A stretch of 64,000 bases of DNA from NCBI GenBank assembly GCA_036583965.1, contig JAZBQD010000021.1:20365620-20429619 (forward strand), in the 5' to 3' direction. The translations under genes were made by a program, and so were the position numbers. The notes below the pieces were generated by a model. It had not been told where the DNA came from, ran no database searches, and saw only the letters and a program-made list of their open reading frames with translations. How positions within the stretch are numbered: the first letter of the stretch is position 1; every line of letters begins with the position of its first letter. This DNA is from Prunella strophiata (taxonomy: Eukaryota; Chordata; Aves; Passeriformes; Prunellidae). Below, piece by piece: positions 13,341 to 25,322 of this stretch.

Positions 13341-14085
13341 CCAGAGTCCAGGACTTTCTTCATTCCTCAGAGCTACTGTAAATTAAATATTAATACAGAA
13401 ACTATTTCTGTGAGCAAAGGAAGCTCAGCACAGGGAGATTTTTTTTTACCTCACAAAAATATTCACTTTAAAATGACACCTGACCTTAAAGCCACCACAT
13501 CCTTCAGGGCAGAAGCATCAGTGGCAGCACAGGATTCCTAAATAAGCTGCCCCTGCTCAAAACCATACAATTTGTATGGTAACAGCACAGAAAATCACTA
13601 TATTAGAGGGTAATTTTAATACTTTAATATAACTACTTAATTCAGCATTACAAAGGGGTCAGTCCCAGCCTGGGGCAGTGTCCTGGAGGTATCCAAATTA
13701 CAGACAGAAGCACCAGAAGACAGCACCAAGAGGTGATCAAACCCACAGTTAGTTCATCACTTCAGTGGCAGCTTTCAGTGTGCAAACCATGAAAGCTGAG
13801 CTGCTTTGTTCACATCCCTTTGCCCCCCAGCCCAGGGGCCTTGGGAATGAGACACCTGAGGAACAGCCCTGCTTGGGCCAAGAACACATCCCTGGAATTC
13901 CATGCTGTTGTTATGCCCAGCTCCAGTCATCCCTTCTGAAGGTCTAATTAATCCTCTGTCTCATCGTGGCTGGGCTCACACAGACCCAGCTCCCAGCCCA
14001 GAGCCATTTCACAAGGATGGGAAAAAAGAGATGAAGCAGCTCTGAAGGCTCCTGCAGGCAGAGAGATGTTCATCCACATTCCTCT

Positions 14086-14530
14086 CGTGGATGCTTTGGG
14101 TTTGTTTGGGTTGGGAGAACCTCAAAGCTCATCCCATTCCACCCTGCCACAGGCAGGGACACCTTCCACCATCCCAGGTGGCTCCAAGCCCCATCCAACC
14201 TGGCCTTGGGCACTGCCAGGGATGGCACAGCCACAGCTGCTCTGGGCACCCTGTGCCAGGGCCTCCCCACCCTCCCAGCCAGGAATTCCTAATTCCCAAT
14301 ATCCCATCTAACCCTGATCTCTGGCAGTGGAAGCCATTCCCTGTGTGCTGTCCCTTCATGCCTTGTCCCCAGTCCCTCTCCAGCTCTCCTGGAGCCCCTT
14401 CAGGCCCTGGAAGGGCTCTGAGCTCTCCCTGGAGTTTCTCCTGTCCAGGTGAGCACCCCCAGCTCTCCAGCCTGCCTCCAGCCCCGTGGTCTCCTCTGGA
14501 CCTGCCCCATCCAGGCAGACCCAGAGCAGC
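14086..14530 (-). mobile_element. CR1 LINE fragment, long (about 440 bp)
   Basis: Begins near GGTTTGTTTGGGTTGGGAG and runs through the ACACCTTCCACCATCCCAGG, CTGTGCCAGGGCCTCCCCAC and CCAGTCCCTCTCCAGCTCTC blocks. This is one of the longer CR1 copies. Open frames of 162 and 189 codons within it are by-products of its composition. Confidence 0.92.
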
Positions 14531-15246
14531 AGGGGATGAAAACCTGCCCTGGGCTCCCACACTCCCTGCAGAGCAGCCACCAGCCCCGAGGACAGCTACA
14601 GGAAATCCAAACTGCACTTCAACTGGAATTGTGCATGACCTTCAAGTAGGGGACACTTAAAAATACATCTGCATGTGCACATAGAGCTGTGGGTGTTTTA
14701 AATGCTTTCCTACCTCAGCAAGCTTGAGGTCAAGGGAATGAGGGAAGTTTCTCTACTTTATATACTCGAGGGTTTGGCTAAATTCATATATTCAGGTTCC
14801 CCTTATAGCACTAAATAACCAAACACTGCAAGGAGAAAGAGAGGAGAATTTAGCAAAGGAAGGAGAATTCAGCTGTGTGACACCTTGCCAAAGGCAAAGC
14901 CCAGAGGAGCTGCTACCAGTTGGTTTAGACAGAGATTTCCTTCAGACTCTTGTAAAAGCAGCATTAAAAATGAGAGGAAGAAAGGATTCAGGACTGGGCA
15001 GCTGCTACATCCAGCTGCAGCCCTGACTGGTGACAGGAAAAGAATACATGATTATTTTTCTTCATTATTTGTTTCCATGTTTTTATTTTGTCCAATTATT
15101 TACTACCTGTTGCTATTTGATTTTGACTCCACATAACTTCCATGTAGCATTAAAACTCTGTAATTATGTTAATGAACATAATTTATCAGACAATAACAAG
15201 AAGATTCTCTACCAGTCTCTAGGGTTACTCAAAATAATCAGAAAAT

Positions 15247-15340
15247 CAGAGAACCATGGAATATCCTGAGTGGGAAGGGACCCACAAGGATCACCCAGTC
15301 CAGCTCCTGGCCCTGCCCAGGACACTCCTGGTCACCAGAG
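15247..15340 (-). mobile_element. CR1 LINE remnant
   Basis: CAGAGAACCATGGAATATCC then GAGTGGGAAGGGACCCACAA and GATCACCCAGTCCAGCTCCT, a CR1 tail of a different subfamily from the main set. Confidence 0.75.
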
Positions 15341-16471
15341 CAGAGATCAGAGCTGCCCTTCCACAGGAATTCAAAGACAGGAGCAGAGCTGGTTTATTCC
15401 TCTATTATTACCCTAAACCTCTCCAAAGGTACAGTTCCAAAGCAAAGCTCTCCAATGAATTTTTTTCCACTAACTTAAAATAAATTTCCCTGAATGTTTA
15501 TTTCCTACATTATCTTCAACCCAAACGTGCATTTCTCTTACAAAAGTTAATTCCAATTAAGAGAACGCTGAAAGGCTTCCTGCAAAAAACAACTACAGGA
15601 TATTGGCAAGACTACAAGAATGAGGTAAAAACTACTGAAGACAACAAAATAATTTTCTTCTGACTGTGCAACATAAAAAGAAAGTATATTTCTCATATGA
15701 CACCAGCAATAAGTTTAGGACCAGCAGAGAATAACCAGAGCTACTCAGTGCTGACCTTTGAATCCTTGTACTGTTCAACAGCTGAAAAATTATAAAAAAG
15801 GATAAAAATTATCAAAATCAGAGAACTCTTCCCATCATACCCAGTCACATCCATCAAGTTGAGCAGCTCCTCTCATTTTTCCAATTCCTTCAAGTACCTG
15901 TCACCTCCAAGCTGGAGGTGCCACATGCACCTAAACACATCCAGCTCCCCAGCTGCCCTCCCATCTTTCACCAGACTGGGAAACAAACTGGGTGTCAAGA
16001 CCTCCAGGAAATTCAGAATTAAGGTGAAATGTTCAGCAGGGAAACCAAGGACACTCACAGGGAATGTGCTCTGAAAACCACCTGGCTCTGCCCCATGGAG
16101 TCTGGGCCTCCCTGCAGGGCACACAACAATTTCTGAACTACAACTTTTCCTCAAATCCTCTGAAGCCTGAAAGCATTAACATTTTCTAAGGGTACACAAG
16201 GAATTCATGGCTGTATTTTCACATTATTGTATGCTAGGATGAGTCCAGACACACAAACTCCATCAAAATCCCACCTTTCAGATCAGACAAAACCCAACTT
16301 CTGCCACTGGTGTAACACAGGGAGAACTGGACATCAGCTCAACAGAACCCCCAGGGATTCACTCTGGAGTTTAGATAACCACCAAAATAAACACCTGGAA
16401 AACTCAGCTCGGGTGACACAGTAAGGAAGAGTGTAAAATCTCCAACAAACACCAGGCCTCAGGCAGGAAAG

Positions 16472-16560
16472 CCATGGAATTATGGAGTGCTCTGGATTGG
16501 GAGGGACCTTAAAGCTCATCTCCAGCCCTGCCATGGGCAGGGACACCAAGACCAGGTTCC
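16472..16560 (-). mobile_element. CR1 LINE remnant
   Basis: CATGGAATTATGGAGTGCTC, GGGAGGGACCTTAAAGCTCA and GCCATGGGCAGGGACACC match the CR1 tail. The copy ends after about 90 bp. Confidence 0.8.
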
Positions 16561-17177
16561 TCTGGTGTCACCACCTGGAATAGAACCACCAGTCCCTGGG
16601 ACCTCCTGTCCCAAACACTAACATGGTTATGTGCTATCAATTCAGCTTGACTTTGCAGTTTAAGGCCAGGAGTGGAGTCTCAGCCTGGGCTAACACAGGG
16701 TACTGCAGGGCTCTGTGCCTGTCCTACAATCACTGCTGGCTCTGGTGTTCCTGTGACTGCCCCACGAAAACCACAACCACCACCAGGGCCAGCCCACGGG
16801 CACTGCTAACTCACTGGGGCAAAAATCAATGAAAAACAGGACTCCATGACCAATTTTACTTGCAAAAGCAAACACAGCATCCATTTACAGTGGAGATTTC
16901 CCAAAATAACCCCTACACATGGCTGCTCTGCAAGAGGTTCATCCAGAAAGGTGACAAGCACATTCCTGGCTGATAAGGGAGCCCCATGCAGCCAGCTCCC
17001 CAGAAATAGCTGTTGTGCTCCAAAGTAACCTCTAATATCGATAATGACAGGGATTTAAATTTCAAATAAATTTAGATGAAAGATTAAAGTCAGTTCCAGC
17101 ACCGTGGAGATGCTTGTCTTCCATAATGAAGGAGCCCATAAAAATAACAAGGGAGAAGATTTACTCCCAAGCTCCTT

Positions 17178-17202
17178 AAAAAAAAAAAAAAAAAAAAAAA
17201 AA
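17178..17202. repeat. A25 homopolymer
   Basis: 25 consecutive A between CTCCTT and GGAATG. Confidence 0.95.
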
Positions 17203-17351
17203 GGAATGAATTACTGATTTTTGCAGCTACTTAGTGGTAGGAACAGATGGTTCCAGGCAATAGTATTGACAACCTCCCAAGCTCCCACCCCCAAAGGTGA
17301 GCTGCTAAGTCTGTTCCAAATTCAAGAGTTAAAACCATCGCAGCTGAGGCA

Positions 17352-17470
17352 CTGCTCTGGGGGAAGCTCAGCCAGTCCCACAGCTCCAGAACTGCATTTT
17401 CCCCTCTCCCCTGTGCTGCTCTGGGAATGCTCAGCCAGTGCCCAGCTCCAGAACTGCTCTCTCCCCTGTG
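17352..17470. repeat. Two-copy tandem repeat, 55-64 bp units
   Basis: CTGCTCTGGG, CTCAGCCAGT, AGCTCCAGAACTGC and CTCTCCCCTGTG occur in the same order at 17352-17414 and 17416-17470. The second copy is shorter by small deletions. Confidence 0.8.
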
Positions 17471-18157
17471 CTGCCCTGCCTCACCCAGGGGCTGTGCCCC
17501 CCAAACACCCGAGGCAGCTCCCTCAGCCCTCTGCCCGCTCCAGGACAAGCCAGGGCTGTGGGAAGGGGAAGGCAGGCCAGGGATGAAACGGCTCTGAGGG
17601 AAAGCAGAGCTCTCAGTGTTTGTCCACCAACCCAAAGCCACTTCTGAGGCCAAAGCCAGGCGTGTCAGCTTCCCAAAACACCCAGGCACGGGGAGCAGTT
17701 CTGGGAATTCCAGCCCCTGGGAGCCTCTGCCATGGTGGGCACAGCCCACGGCCCCCTCACTCCCTTCATGTCCACAAGTTCCTGCAAAACACCCAAAACC
17801 TCCCCTCTCCCAGCTCCTGCATGTCCCCAGCAACTGGAAACAATCAGCCTGTCCAGTCACAACCCAAGATCAAAACATTCCTTAAAGCAATAACTTGCTG
17901 AACACAATTCAGCTTTGGATTTCTGGAGAAGTCCAGCAAGCTACCATAAAACAGGGATAACACCCAGCAGCAGAAAAAAAACCTGCTGGAACACCTGAGT
18001 GAGTCCCCAAGCATCTTGTTAAGCCAGGAAGGAATCAGGCTGAGCCAGCAAAGCTCAGCCCTTGTTTTCCCATTGCTCCAAAATCAAAGCTCTGCCAAGA
18101 ATTCAGCCAAGGAAACAGAAACATTGCTAATGCCTGCTGCCCATCTCCACACTCAGC

Positions 18158-18305
18158 ATGGAACCACAGGATGGTTTGGGTTGGAAGGGACCTTAAAGCT
18201 CATCCCACCACCCCTGACACGGGCAGGGACACCTTCCACAAGACCAGGTTGCTGCAGGCTCCATCCAGTCTCACTTTGAACACTCCAGGGATGGGGCAAC
18301 CCAAC
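18158..18305 (-). mobile_element. CR1 LINE fragment
   Basis: CATGGAACCACAGGATGGTTTGGG then GGAAGGGACCTTAAAGCTCA, and CACTTTGAACACTCCAGGGATG, a CR1 tail and adjacent 3' region. Confidence 0.9.
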
Positions 18306-19318
18306 ATTTTAGACTTATTGAGAATTGTTTCCTGGTTTTGTCAGAAGTCCCCTTCCAAGGGCTATGAGTGAGGCAGACCCATGACTTTTGCCTTTCTTGC
18401 AATAACCACTTCCCACTTTTCCAGGCATGTATGACAGAACCAGGACCAGGCTGCAGCTCCCTGTTTGTGTCAGACACTTGGGTGGCTCAGCCAAATCACC
18501 TTCCCTACAAGGCTCCCATAAACTCACACTGGGAACACCTCTGAGCCACAATTCCCACCTGGTTCCCACCTCTGGGTGCCCAGCAGCTGACCTGGACCTT
18601 GGACAATGCCTGTCCCACCTGCAGCCCCACTAAAGATGCCCAAGCCACTGATGCATCTCCCCCAGCCATTCCCATGGCAGGCATGAATTCCCCACACACA
18701 AAACCACTCCCCTCACTTACAGAGCTCAGGATTTTAATGTCAAAACCTCAGGATCACCACTACCTCCACAGAAGGGGAGGGAACAAGAACATCCCAAGCT
18801 TCATTCCAGGAGCAGAACAAGAGAGCCTGGTCCTCCCAGAGGTGGGAACATCTTGCACACCTCCTGCTGCCAGGAGCATCATCTGCACTTAATCACAGCA
18901 GGATGGGCACCTCTGGAAAACAAGGGATTGCAGCCACACCGTGTGTCACACTGCCACTTCACTCCCCAGCCAGTGTCACTTCCTCAGGGCGGAGGCCACA
19001 GCTTTCAAGAGCACGCTTGGGTGCTCTGTGGAACACCCATAAATAAATAAAACCCTCTCACCACCCCACAACCTGCCCCCCAGCACTTTTACTTTCCCAA
19101 GAGCTCACACCCAGGACCGTTGCACAACGATGGAAGCAGGAACTGGTCAAGAAACCTACAGATGCCTTCCCCAAAAACCCAGCCTCCCTGTGCCACCCGG
19201 GCTGGGGGGCTCAGGAGTCTTCTCTGTGAAATAACAGGCTGGCAGCTCCTGGAAATGATGATCCCCTGCACTGTCTCCTTGCTTAAATGAACTCATTCCT
19301 AAAGGCAAACGTGATTTT

Positions 19319-19443
19319 TAAGTGTAAATTACATGTTAGTTGATCTTAATCTACAAAATCATAACCCAGAAGTGTGCATTCTTCAGTGTACATTACAAGA
19401 GCTGATACACATCTACAAAATCCTAACTCAAAAGTGTATTTCT
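19319..19443. repeat. Diverged two-copy tandem repeat, about 62 bp
   Basis: AGTGTAAATTACA at 19321 and AGTGTACATTACA at 19385 are each followed about 28 bp later by ATCTACAAAATC, TAAC and AAGTGT. The copies are diverged, so the duplication is old. Confidence 0.7.
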
Positions 19444-20537
19444 AAAAATGAGATTTTTCTGATCACAATATGGCCCCTCAGATAATAAAATTATTCAAAA
19501 CCAAGTAGATTCAGAGAAAAAGCCCAACCAACCATCTTGCTTCTTTCCAAGCAGTTATTGACATGTTTTTCCTCTAGTACTAAACACTAGAGGAAGGGGA
19601 AAAAGGGCTGCATTTGGTTGTGGGCTGCTCTCACCAAGAACTCCCGTTTGTGCCATGGTGAATAAATGGACCAAAATTACACCCAAAGAACAAGTCAAGC
19701 AAGACATTTTTCAAAGCAGCCCCTGCTCAGCTCAGGTCTGTTCATTAAGGTGCTGCATTGTGCTCCAGCTTGGCTTATTAGCAGTGGAAAGGTCAGGGAA
19801 AGTGAATTAATGGAAGTGCTGCGCTCTCCAACATCTGACATGCAAGAGAGGAGCCTCCCTACCTACACTGCTCCTGAAAGGTACCTTCAAATTGAGGGCA
19901 TGTAGGTGGCACCTGCCAAAAGTGCCATGTGAATAACGCTGGCAATTTAACAAATTCTAGGAAAATACAGAGAACTGTAAAAGCAGCAATTCAACCACTC
20001 AAAGCAAATGCTTGTGCTGAGATTACAGTTGAAAAAGCAGCTTTTTCATGGGGACGGGGGAAAGGATTTAAAGCTCTTTCCTGTAGGTCTCAGCAGGGTT
20101 TTGTGTCCAAAAATTCAAGGCTTGTTTGACCCACAAAGAACTCCAGGCTCACAGTTAAGCCAACCTCTGCTTAACCTCTGCTGGCAGTGAAGATATGGGT
20201 TTAAAAGTTAAATTTAGACTGTGTCCCTTCAGAACACAAACATTTACTGCTCCTAAGGGCCGTGCAGACCCACCTCACACACAGGGAGGACAGGGCAGGA
20301 GCTGGCCTGTCCACCAGCCTCACCTCCCCTTCCCAGGCTGGGCCACACAACACAACAAACCCAAACAGGCAGAACAAACCCAAACTGGCTCTGCTGAAAT
20401 ACTCTGGGCAAACCCACACCTGGAGAGCCACCCAGCTGCTTCGTGGAGCCTCCAAAATCTCTGTTTTTCCAAGAGAAAGGGGTCCAGCAGAAGTCAGCAA
20501 ACCCACAAGCCACACAACTCTGCTTCTTTAATGCTGC

Positions 20538-20930
20538 ATTGAACCATGGAATTGTTTGGGTTGGGAGGGACCTCAAAGCTCATCCCATTCCCACCCCTGC
20601 CATGGCAGGGACACCTTCCACTATTCCAGGTTGCTCCAAGCCCCCTCCAGCCTGGCCTTGGGCACTGCCAGGGATCCAGGGGCAATCACAACTTCTCTCA
20701 GCACCCTCACAAGGAAGGATTTTTTTCCCAATCTCCCATCCATCCCTGCCCTCTGGCAGTGGGAGCCATTCCCTGTGTCCTGTCCCTCCATCCCTTGTCC
20801 CCAGTCCCTCTCCAGCTCTCCTGGAGCCCCTCGAGGCATTGCAAGAAGCTCTGAAGGTTTCTCCAGTGCCTTCTCTCCCACAGGCTGAACAATCCCAGCT
20901 TCCTCAGATTGTTAATTCCCCTTGTACATG
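20538..20930 (-). mobile_element. CR1 LINE fragment, long
   Basis: Starts at the tail GAACCATGGAATTGTTTGGG and continues through the GCCATGGCAGGGACACCTTC and CCAGTCCCTCTCCAGCTCTC blocks to the GGCTGAACAATCCCAGCTTC segment. The 211-codon open frame overlapping it is a by-product. Confidence 0.92.
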
Positions 20931-21726
20931 GCTTCCCCTCCCCAGGCCCTGCTTCATAACACACCAGGGTCTCAACCCAAAAGCCAACATTTCCATACCC
21001 CAGGACCCCATGGAAAGCTCTCCCTGGCTCCACAATGACCAACACCCTAAAGACTCAATGTACACTGCACTGCCATAGGGTTATCTTCCAGCCCCTCCAA
21101 TCTGGAAGGGGTAAGAACTGAAACACAGGGGGAAAAAGGCAGCAAGCTCAGAAGAACAGTTCCTGCAGAGAAACATCCTCCTGGTGCACAGTGAGCTCCA
21201 TTTCCCCCAGAGCAATAAGAGCTGAGAACCCTTTGTGAGCACGTTTCAGAGCATTAACAGGAAAACACTGAGCAGTTCAGTGAAGTCACGTTCCACCTGA
21301 GCCACGCTGCCATCACTGCAGCCTCTGACTTGCTGGGGACAATCCCAGCCTGGCAGCCTGCACTGTCACTGCTTTGCCACTCCAGGCCTCGGCTCCACCA
21401 TCGCGCCCTTCTCCCGAGGTCAGAGCGTGGCTGCAGCTCAGAAAGCAATTCTGTTCCTCACTCATCCCCTAAATCCACACCTGCATATTCACCAGAACTC
21501 CCTGAAACACCACTGCCAAAGCCAGCAGTGAAGCTGCTGCCTGGAGAAAGCCCTGACCCCTGTGCAGGTGCCAGGGACACGCGGTGGCACCAGCCGGCCG
21601 GGACGGCGCTGGGGTGCAGGGGGGCACCAAAGGCAGGACAAGCCCAGAGTGGAGCAGCCACTCCTGCTGCCAACAGCAAAACCAGCAGCAAACACCACTG
21701 CCCAGAGCAGCTGGGGCTGCCCCACC

Positions 21727-21850
21727 CTGCAGGTGTGCAGGGCTTGGAGCAGCCTGGGTAGTGGAAGGTGTCCCTGCTCATGGTGGCACCTGGAACCTGA
21801 TGAGCTTTAAGGTCCTTCCAACTCAAATCATCCCATGACTCTGTGATGAT
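21727..21850 (+). mobile_element. CR1 LINE fragment, plus orientation
   Basis: GCAGGGCTTGGAGCAGCCTG, GTGGAAGGTGTCCCTGCTCA and the tail AAGGTCCTTCCAACTCAAATC followed by CATGACTCTGTGATGAT, the 8-mer-like CR1 end. Confidence 0.9.
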
Positions 21851-23941
21851 CTGGCTTGCTTCAAGCAAACCCTTCCAAACAGGGCTGTGCAAACACACCT
21901 GAATTTTGGGTAAGTTTTTGTTATCCTGGTTTGAAAATGACAGTTTGCATTCAAAAACCTGAACACCACTTACTCCAAAACTCAGAAGGAAAAACCTTTG
22001 TCCCCAGCTACGAAATAAAACAGGCAGCAAACAGCAACCAGCCTGATTTATAATTGATGCCAGGGCTGAGCTGGGTTTTTCAGGGCCCTGCAGAGCTCCC
22101 AGGAAGGAGGGCAGAGCTCCTGCACACGCCAGGAAAAGGGCTCACACCTGATACACTTTAATTACCTAACAACACTGCCAGAGTCACCGATGCCTGCTCT
22201 GCTTTGTCTTACTGTGAAAGCTTCTCCTGCTATTAATATTCACCAGGGGAAGCTGAAATAACATCTTGTCTGCATCTGAATACTTCAAAATTATCGTGGC
22301 CACACTAAACACAACGATTTTTAATTTTTTTTTCTCAAAATCCAGGACAAAAGACACCTACCAGCCTGCAAAGGCAGGGCTGCACTACAGAGCAGCTCTC
22401 CAGCAGCAGCCTCTCTCGTGCTGACAGCCTCATCACAAATAATCCCTCTGAACCCAGAGGTCAGCCAAGGACCCAGGGCCCCAAGGCAGGAGCCACACTC
22501 TGTATGATCCACTGGGAGCCTTCTCCAGAGGATTTCTGGCCGTGCTGGGGGTGACCCTGAGCCCAGCACAGCTCCCCCCGACAGGCACTGCCTGGCTGAG
22601 CCCACCCAGCTTCTGCTCAGCTCCCACCACCCCAAACCACCAGCACAGCAAAAAAACCCAGCCAGAACAAACCCCCCATCTCCAGCTCCAGCCACACCAC
22701 CAGGACTGCCAGGACAGCACCAGCCTCTCCCACCCGCTCGCACAAAGCAGAGGCAAAAATCTCATTTTCCCCCCTAAATTCCACTCTACAACAGCCTGGT
22801 ATTTCTGCATCTGTTAATGCTCCCAAAAAGTTGAATCCTAACATTGCATCCAACTGTAGTCTCAGCAGATTGGGAGGTTTCTCTGCCCAAAATGAAACGT
22901 AGGTGCCATCTGTTTCAATTAGGCTAATCACAAGGAGACATAACACTGGGAAACTTGGAGACTTTGGGAGTTTTTTTCAAGACATTTTGAAAGCAAAGAG
23001 AAAGAAAGAGCTATTATTTAATACTCAGCAGTCAGCAGCACCAACAAGCTACACAGTCTGCTGGGCAAACCTGTGCTGGAACTGCCCACGCAGGAAAGTT
23101 CACTTTTATTTCACTGAGGTCAGAGAAAAACTTGCTATATTCAAAATTATCTAAAATTAAAAAGACATCTCAGGACTACAGACAACTCCCAAAATATTCT
23201 TGGTTAGTATCTTTTATATAGTCCATAGAACTTGCAATTTTTTGCTTTCAAATTTCAGAAAATAAAGAAAAACATTTCAAAAAGGCAAAACCAAACAGTC
23301 CAACAGAGACACAAGCACTTGTGAGGGAATAAACCAGAAATTTTGGACAGAAGCAAAGTCAATATTTACCGATTCCATAGTTGAAAGCTGCTCTTCACAG
23401 GACATATATTAAAATCCAACAGAGGTGTGTCCCAAAAACACTGTGTAATCTGAAAAACACAGGAATTTGTTCATTAGAAAATTAAAACAAGTGAATTTTA
23501 TTCAGAACACGCACACGGGATTTGAGCACATGAAGGTGACCAAGCACAAACCCTTGCCTAATCCACAAATAAACTTCCTGATAACCACTCTGCACAAACA
23601 GAGGAATAAAGGAAAGAGTGGAAGCTCAGCCAAGCATCCACCTTCTTCCATAACTTTCTGATAATAGCTTTTTTTTTTTTTTAAATCACCTGCTTCAAGG
23701 TTCCTGGAACCATCTGGGAATTATGAAAATCTGTGTTTTATTTACAAATGAGGGCGTGCCACCCCCCAAATCTTGAGCAGCTCATGAACCCAGAGACAGG
23801 CAGGGCCAGAAGGAGCTCCTGTGCCAGGAATTCACCTTCCCAAACAACCCTGTGGAATTATCCATGGCACACTCTCTTTTCAAGCACACCTTTGCTCTGT
23901 ATAGCACTGGATTTATTACAAAGTTCTAACTTGATTTTTTC

Positions 23942-23965
23942 TTTTTTTTTTTTTTTTTTTTTTTT
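23942..23965. repeat. T24 homopolymer
   Basis: 24 consecutive T preceded by TTTTTTC and followed by GACCAGC. Confidence 0.95.
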
Positions 23966-25169
23966 GACCAGCTCTTGCTGTACTTTCAAGGATGTTTTTT
24001 CAGCTACAAATTCCCAAAGTGAAGTTTCTGATGCAGGGCAGGAACCAGCAGGAGCTCTCAGCACCCAAGGCAAAGGGGAATTACATTCATTAACTGGCAC
24101 ACATGAAAGGCCTGGCAGGTTCCAAGCCCAGAACCTGCACTCCTCACCATTCCCAAGCTGGAGGAGCTCAGAGGGATGGTGAGGGACCCAGAGGTATGGA
24201 AATGAGCACCCTGAGGCACTGGGAGCACTGGGCCTTCCCCAGTCCCAGTGTTGTTATTCTGATCTGCTTGAACAGGGGAGAGGGTGAACTGCCAGCTCCA
24301 CGTCCTGCTCATGCCAAATCCCCCAAAACCCCACATTCCATCCAATCTCTGAGCACTGCAGACCACACCAAGGGACACAGTGACCAAGCCCTGCTCCAGC
24401 TAGTGAAAAAATCTGCATTTCTTGCCTTGCAGAGCTCATGACAATGTTATGCTCTACCACTGCTCACCACCTCACAAACAACTTCTCTGATGTAGCTGGA
24501 CTTGGGCACTGCTTTCCAAGGGGATGGTTCCTCCCAAGAACCATCCAGGAGAGGCTCTGAGGCCAGCTGGGACTGATACACAGTGAGGAGATCAGGAACC
24601 CTGGGAGAGCCTTGTTTGTTTTGGGAAACTTTCACTCCCCAGTGAGAAGCCAAAGGGAAGATGTCCAGATGAGCAACGCAGCTGCATCCAGGGTAGAGCT
24701 GCTTCCAGCTGGGCTGAGGGAAGTCTTGGGAACCTCAGGGAAAAGGAACAGGCCAAAATAAACCCCAAAACCCAGAGGAAGATGTGAAAGCCCAGGGTCC
24801 TGACTCAAAGAAAGGAATCCTACAGCAGGTAAACTTCTCCAGATGAGCAAAATGGAAGTTTTCTTTTCTTTGAGAGGAGTAAAGGAGATACAGACACATG
24901 GCTACCTCAGGGATTTTTCCAAGGCCAAGGGGCCCTGGGGCACTGAGGGATCCCCTGATGGGAGCTGCAGCCCTGAGGAGCAGGATGGCAGTGCTTCCAC
25001 AGCACCTTTTCCAGCAGGATTCCCCTGCTCCTTTATCCTCCTCTCCATAGTAACAGTCACATCACTAATTAGCATTTCAACAGCATTAAGAGATAAACTG
25101 GGGGGGAAACAGCTGAACTTCCAACTGCATTGTCTGGAAATGCAGCAGTGCTGCTTGCTGACCATCAGG

Positions 25170-25322
25170 GAACGATGGAAGGGTTTGAGTTTGAAGAACC
25201 CCAAAGTTCATGCCACTCCATCCCCTCTCATGGGCAGGGACACCTCCCACTAGCCCAGGCTGCTCCAACCTGGCCTTGAACACTTCAGGGATGGGGCAGC
25301 CACAGCTTCTCTGGGCAACAAC
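25170..25322 (-). mobile_element. CR1 LINE fragment
   Basis: GAACGATGGAAGGGTTTGAG is a diverged tail; CATGGGCAGGGACACCTCCC, GAACACTTCAGGGATGGGGC and CACAGCTTCTCTGGGCAAC follow. Confidence 0.88.

Larger units (their letters stand above)
10301..14085. other. Unique intronic sequence with simple repeats
   Basis: Holds a TA microsatellite at 12353-12379 and an A25 tract at 13316-13340. A 238-codon plus-strand frame at 11182-11898 has no recognisable domain. Nothing else is evident. Confidence 0.55.
14531..20537. other. Unique intronic sequence with three short CR1 remnants and small duplications
   Basis: Contains CR1 pieces at 15247, 16472 and 18158, an A25 tract at 17178-17202 and two-copy tandem repeats near 17352 and 19319. 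No exon is recognised. Confidence 0.55.
20931..25169. other. Unique intronic sequence with one CR1 fragment and a T tract
   Basis: A plus-oriented CR1 piece lies at 21727 and a T24 tract at 23942. A GC-rich stretch at 21540-21720 has a few CpGs. No exon or RNA gene is seen. Confidence 0.55.

Noticed and set aside
13316..17202. A25 tracts as poly(A) tails of processed pseudogenes
   Set aside because: Nothing upstream resembles a gene, and CR1 does not leave poly(A) tails; simple homopolymers are the plain explanation.
20443..21078. 211-codon frame, and similar frames of 189 and 162 codons at 14091-14660
   Set aside because: They overlap 5'-truncated CR1 3' ends, which do not encode the reverse transcriptase.
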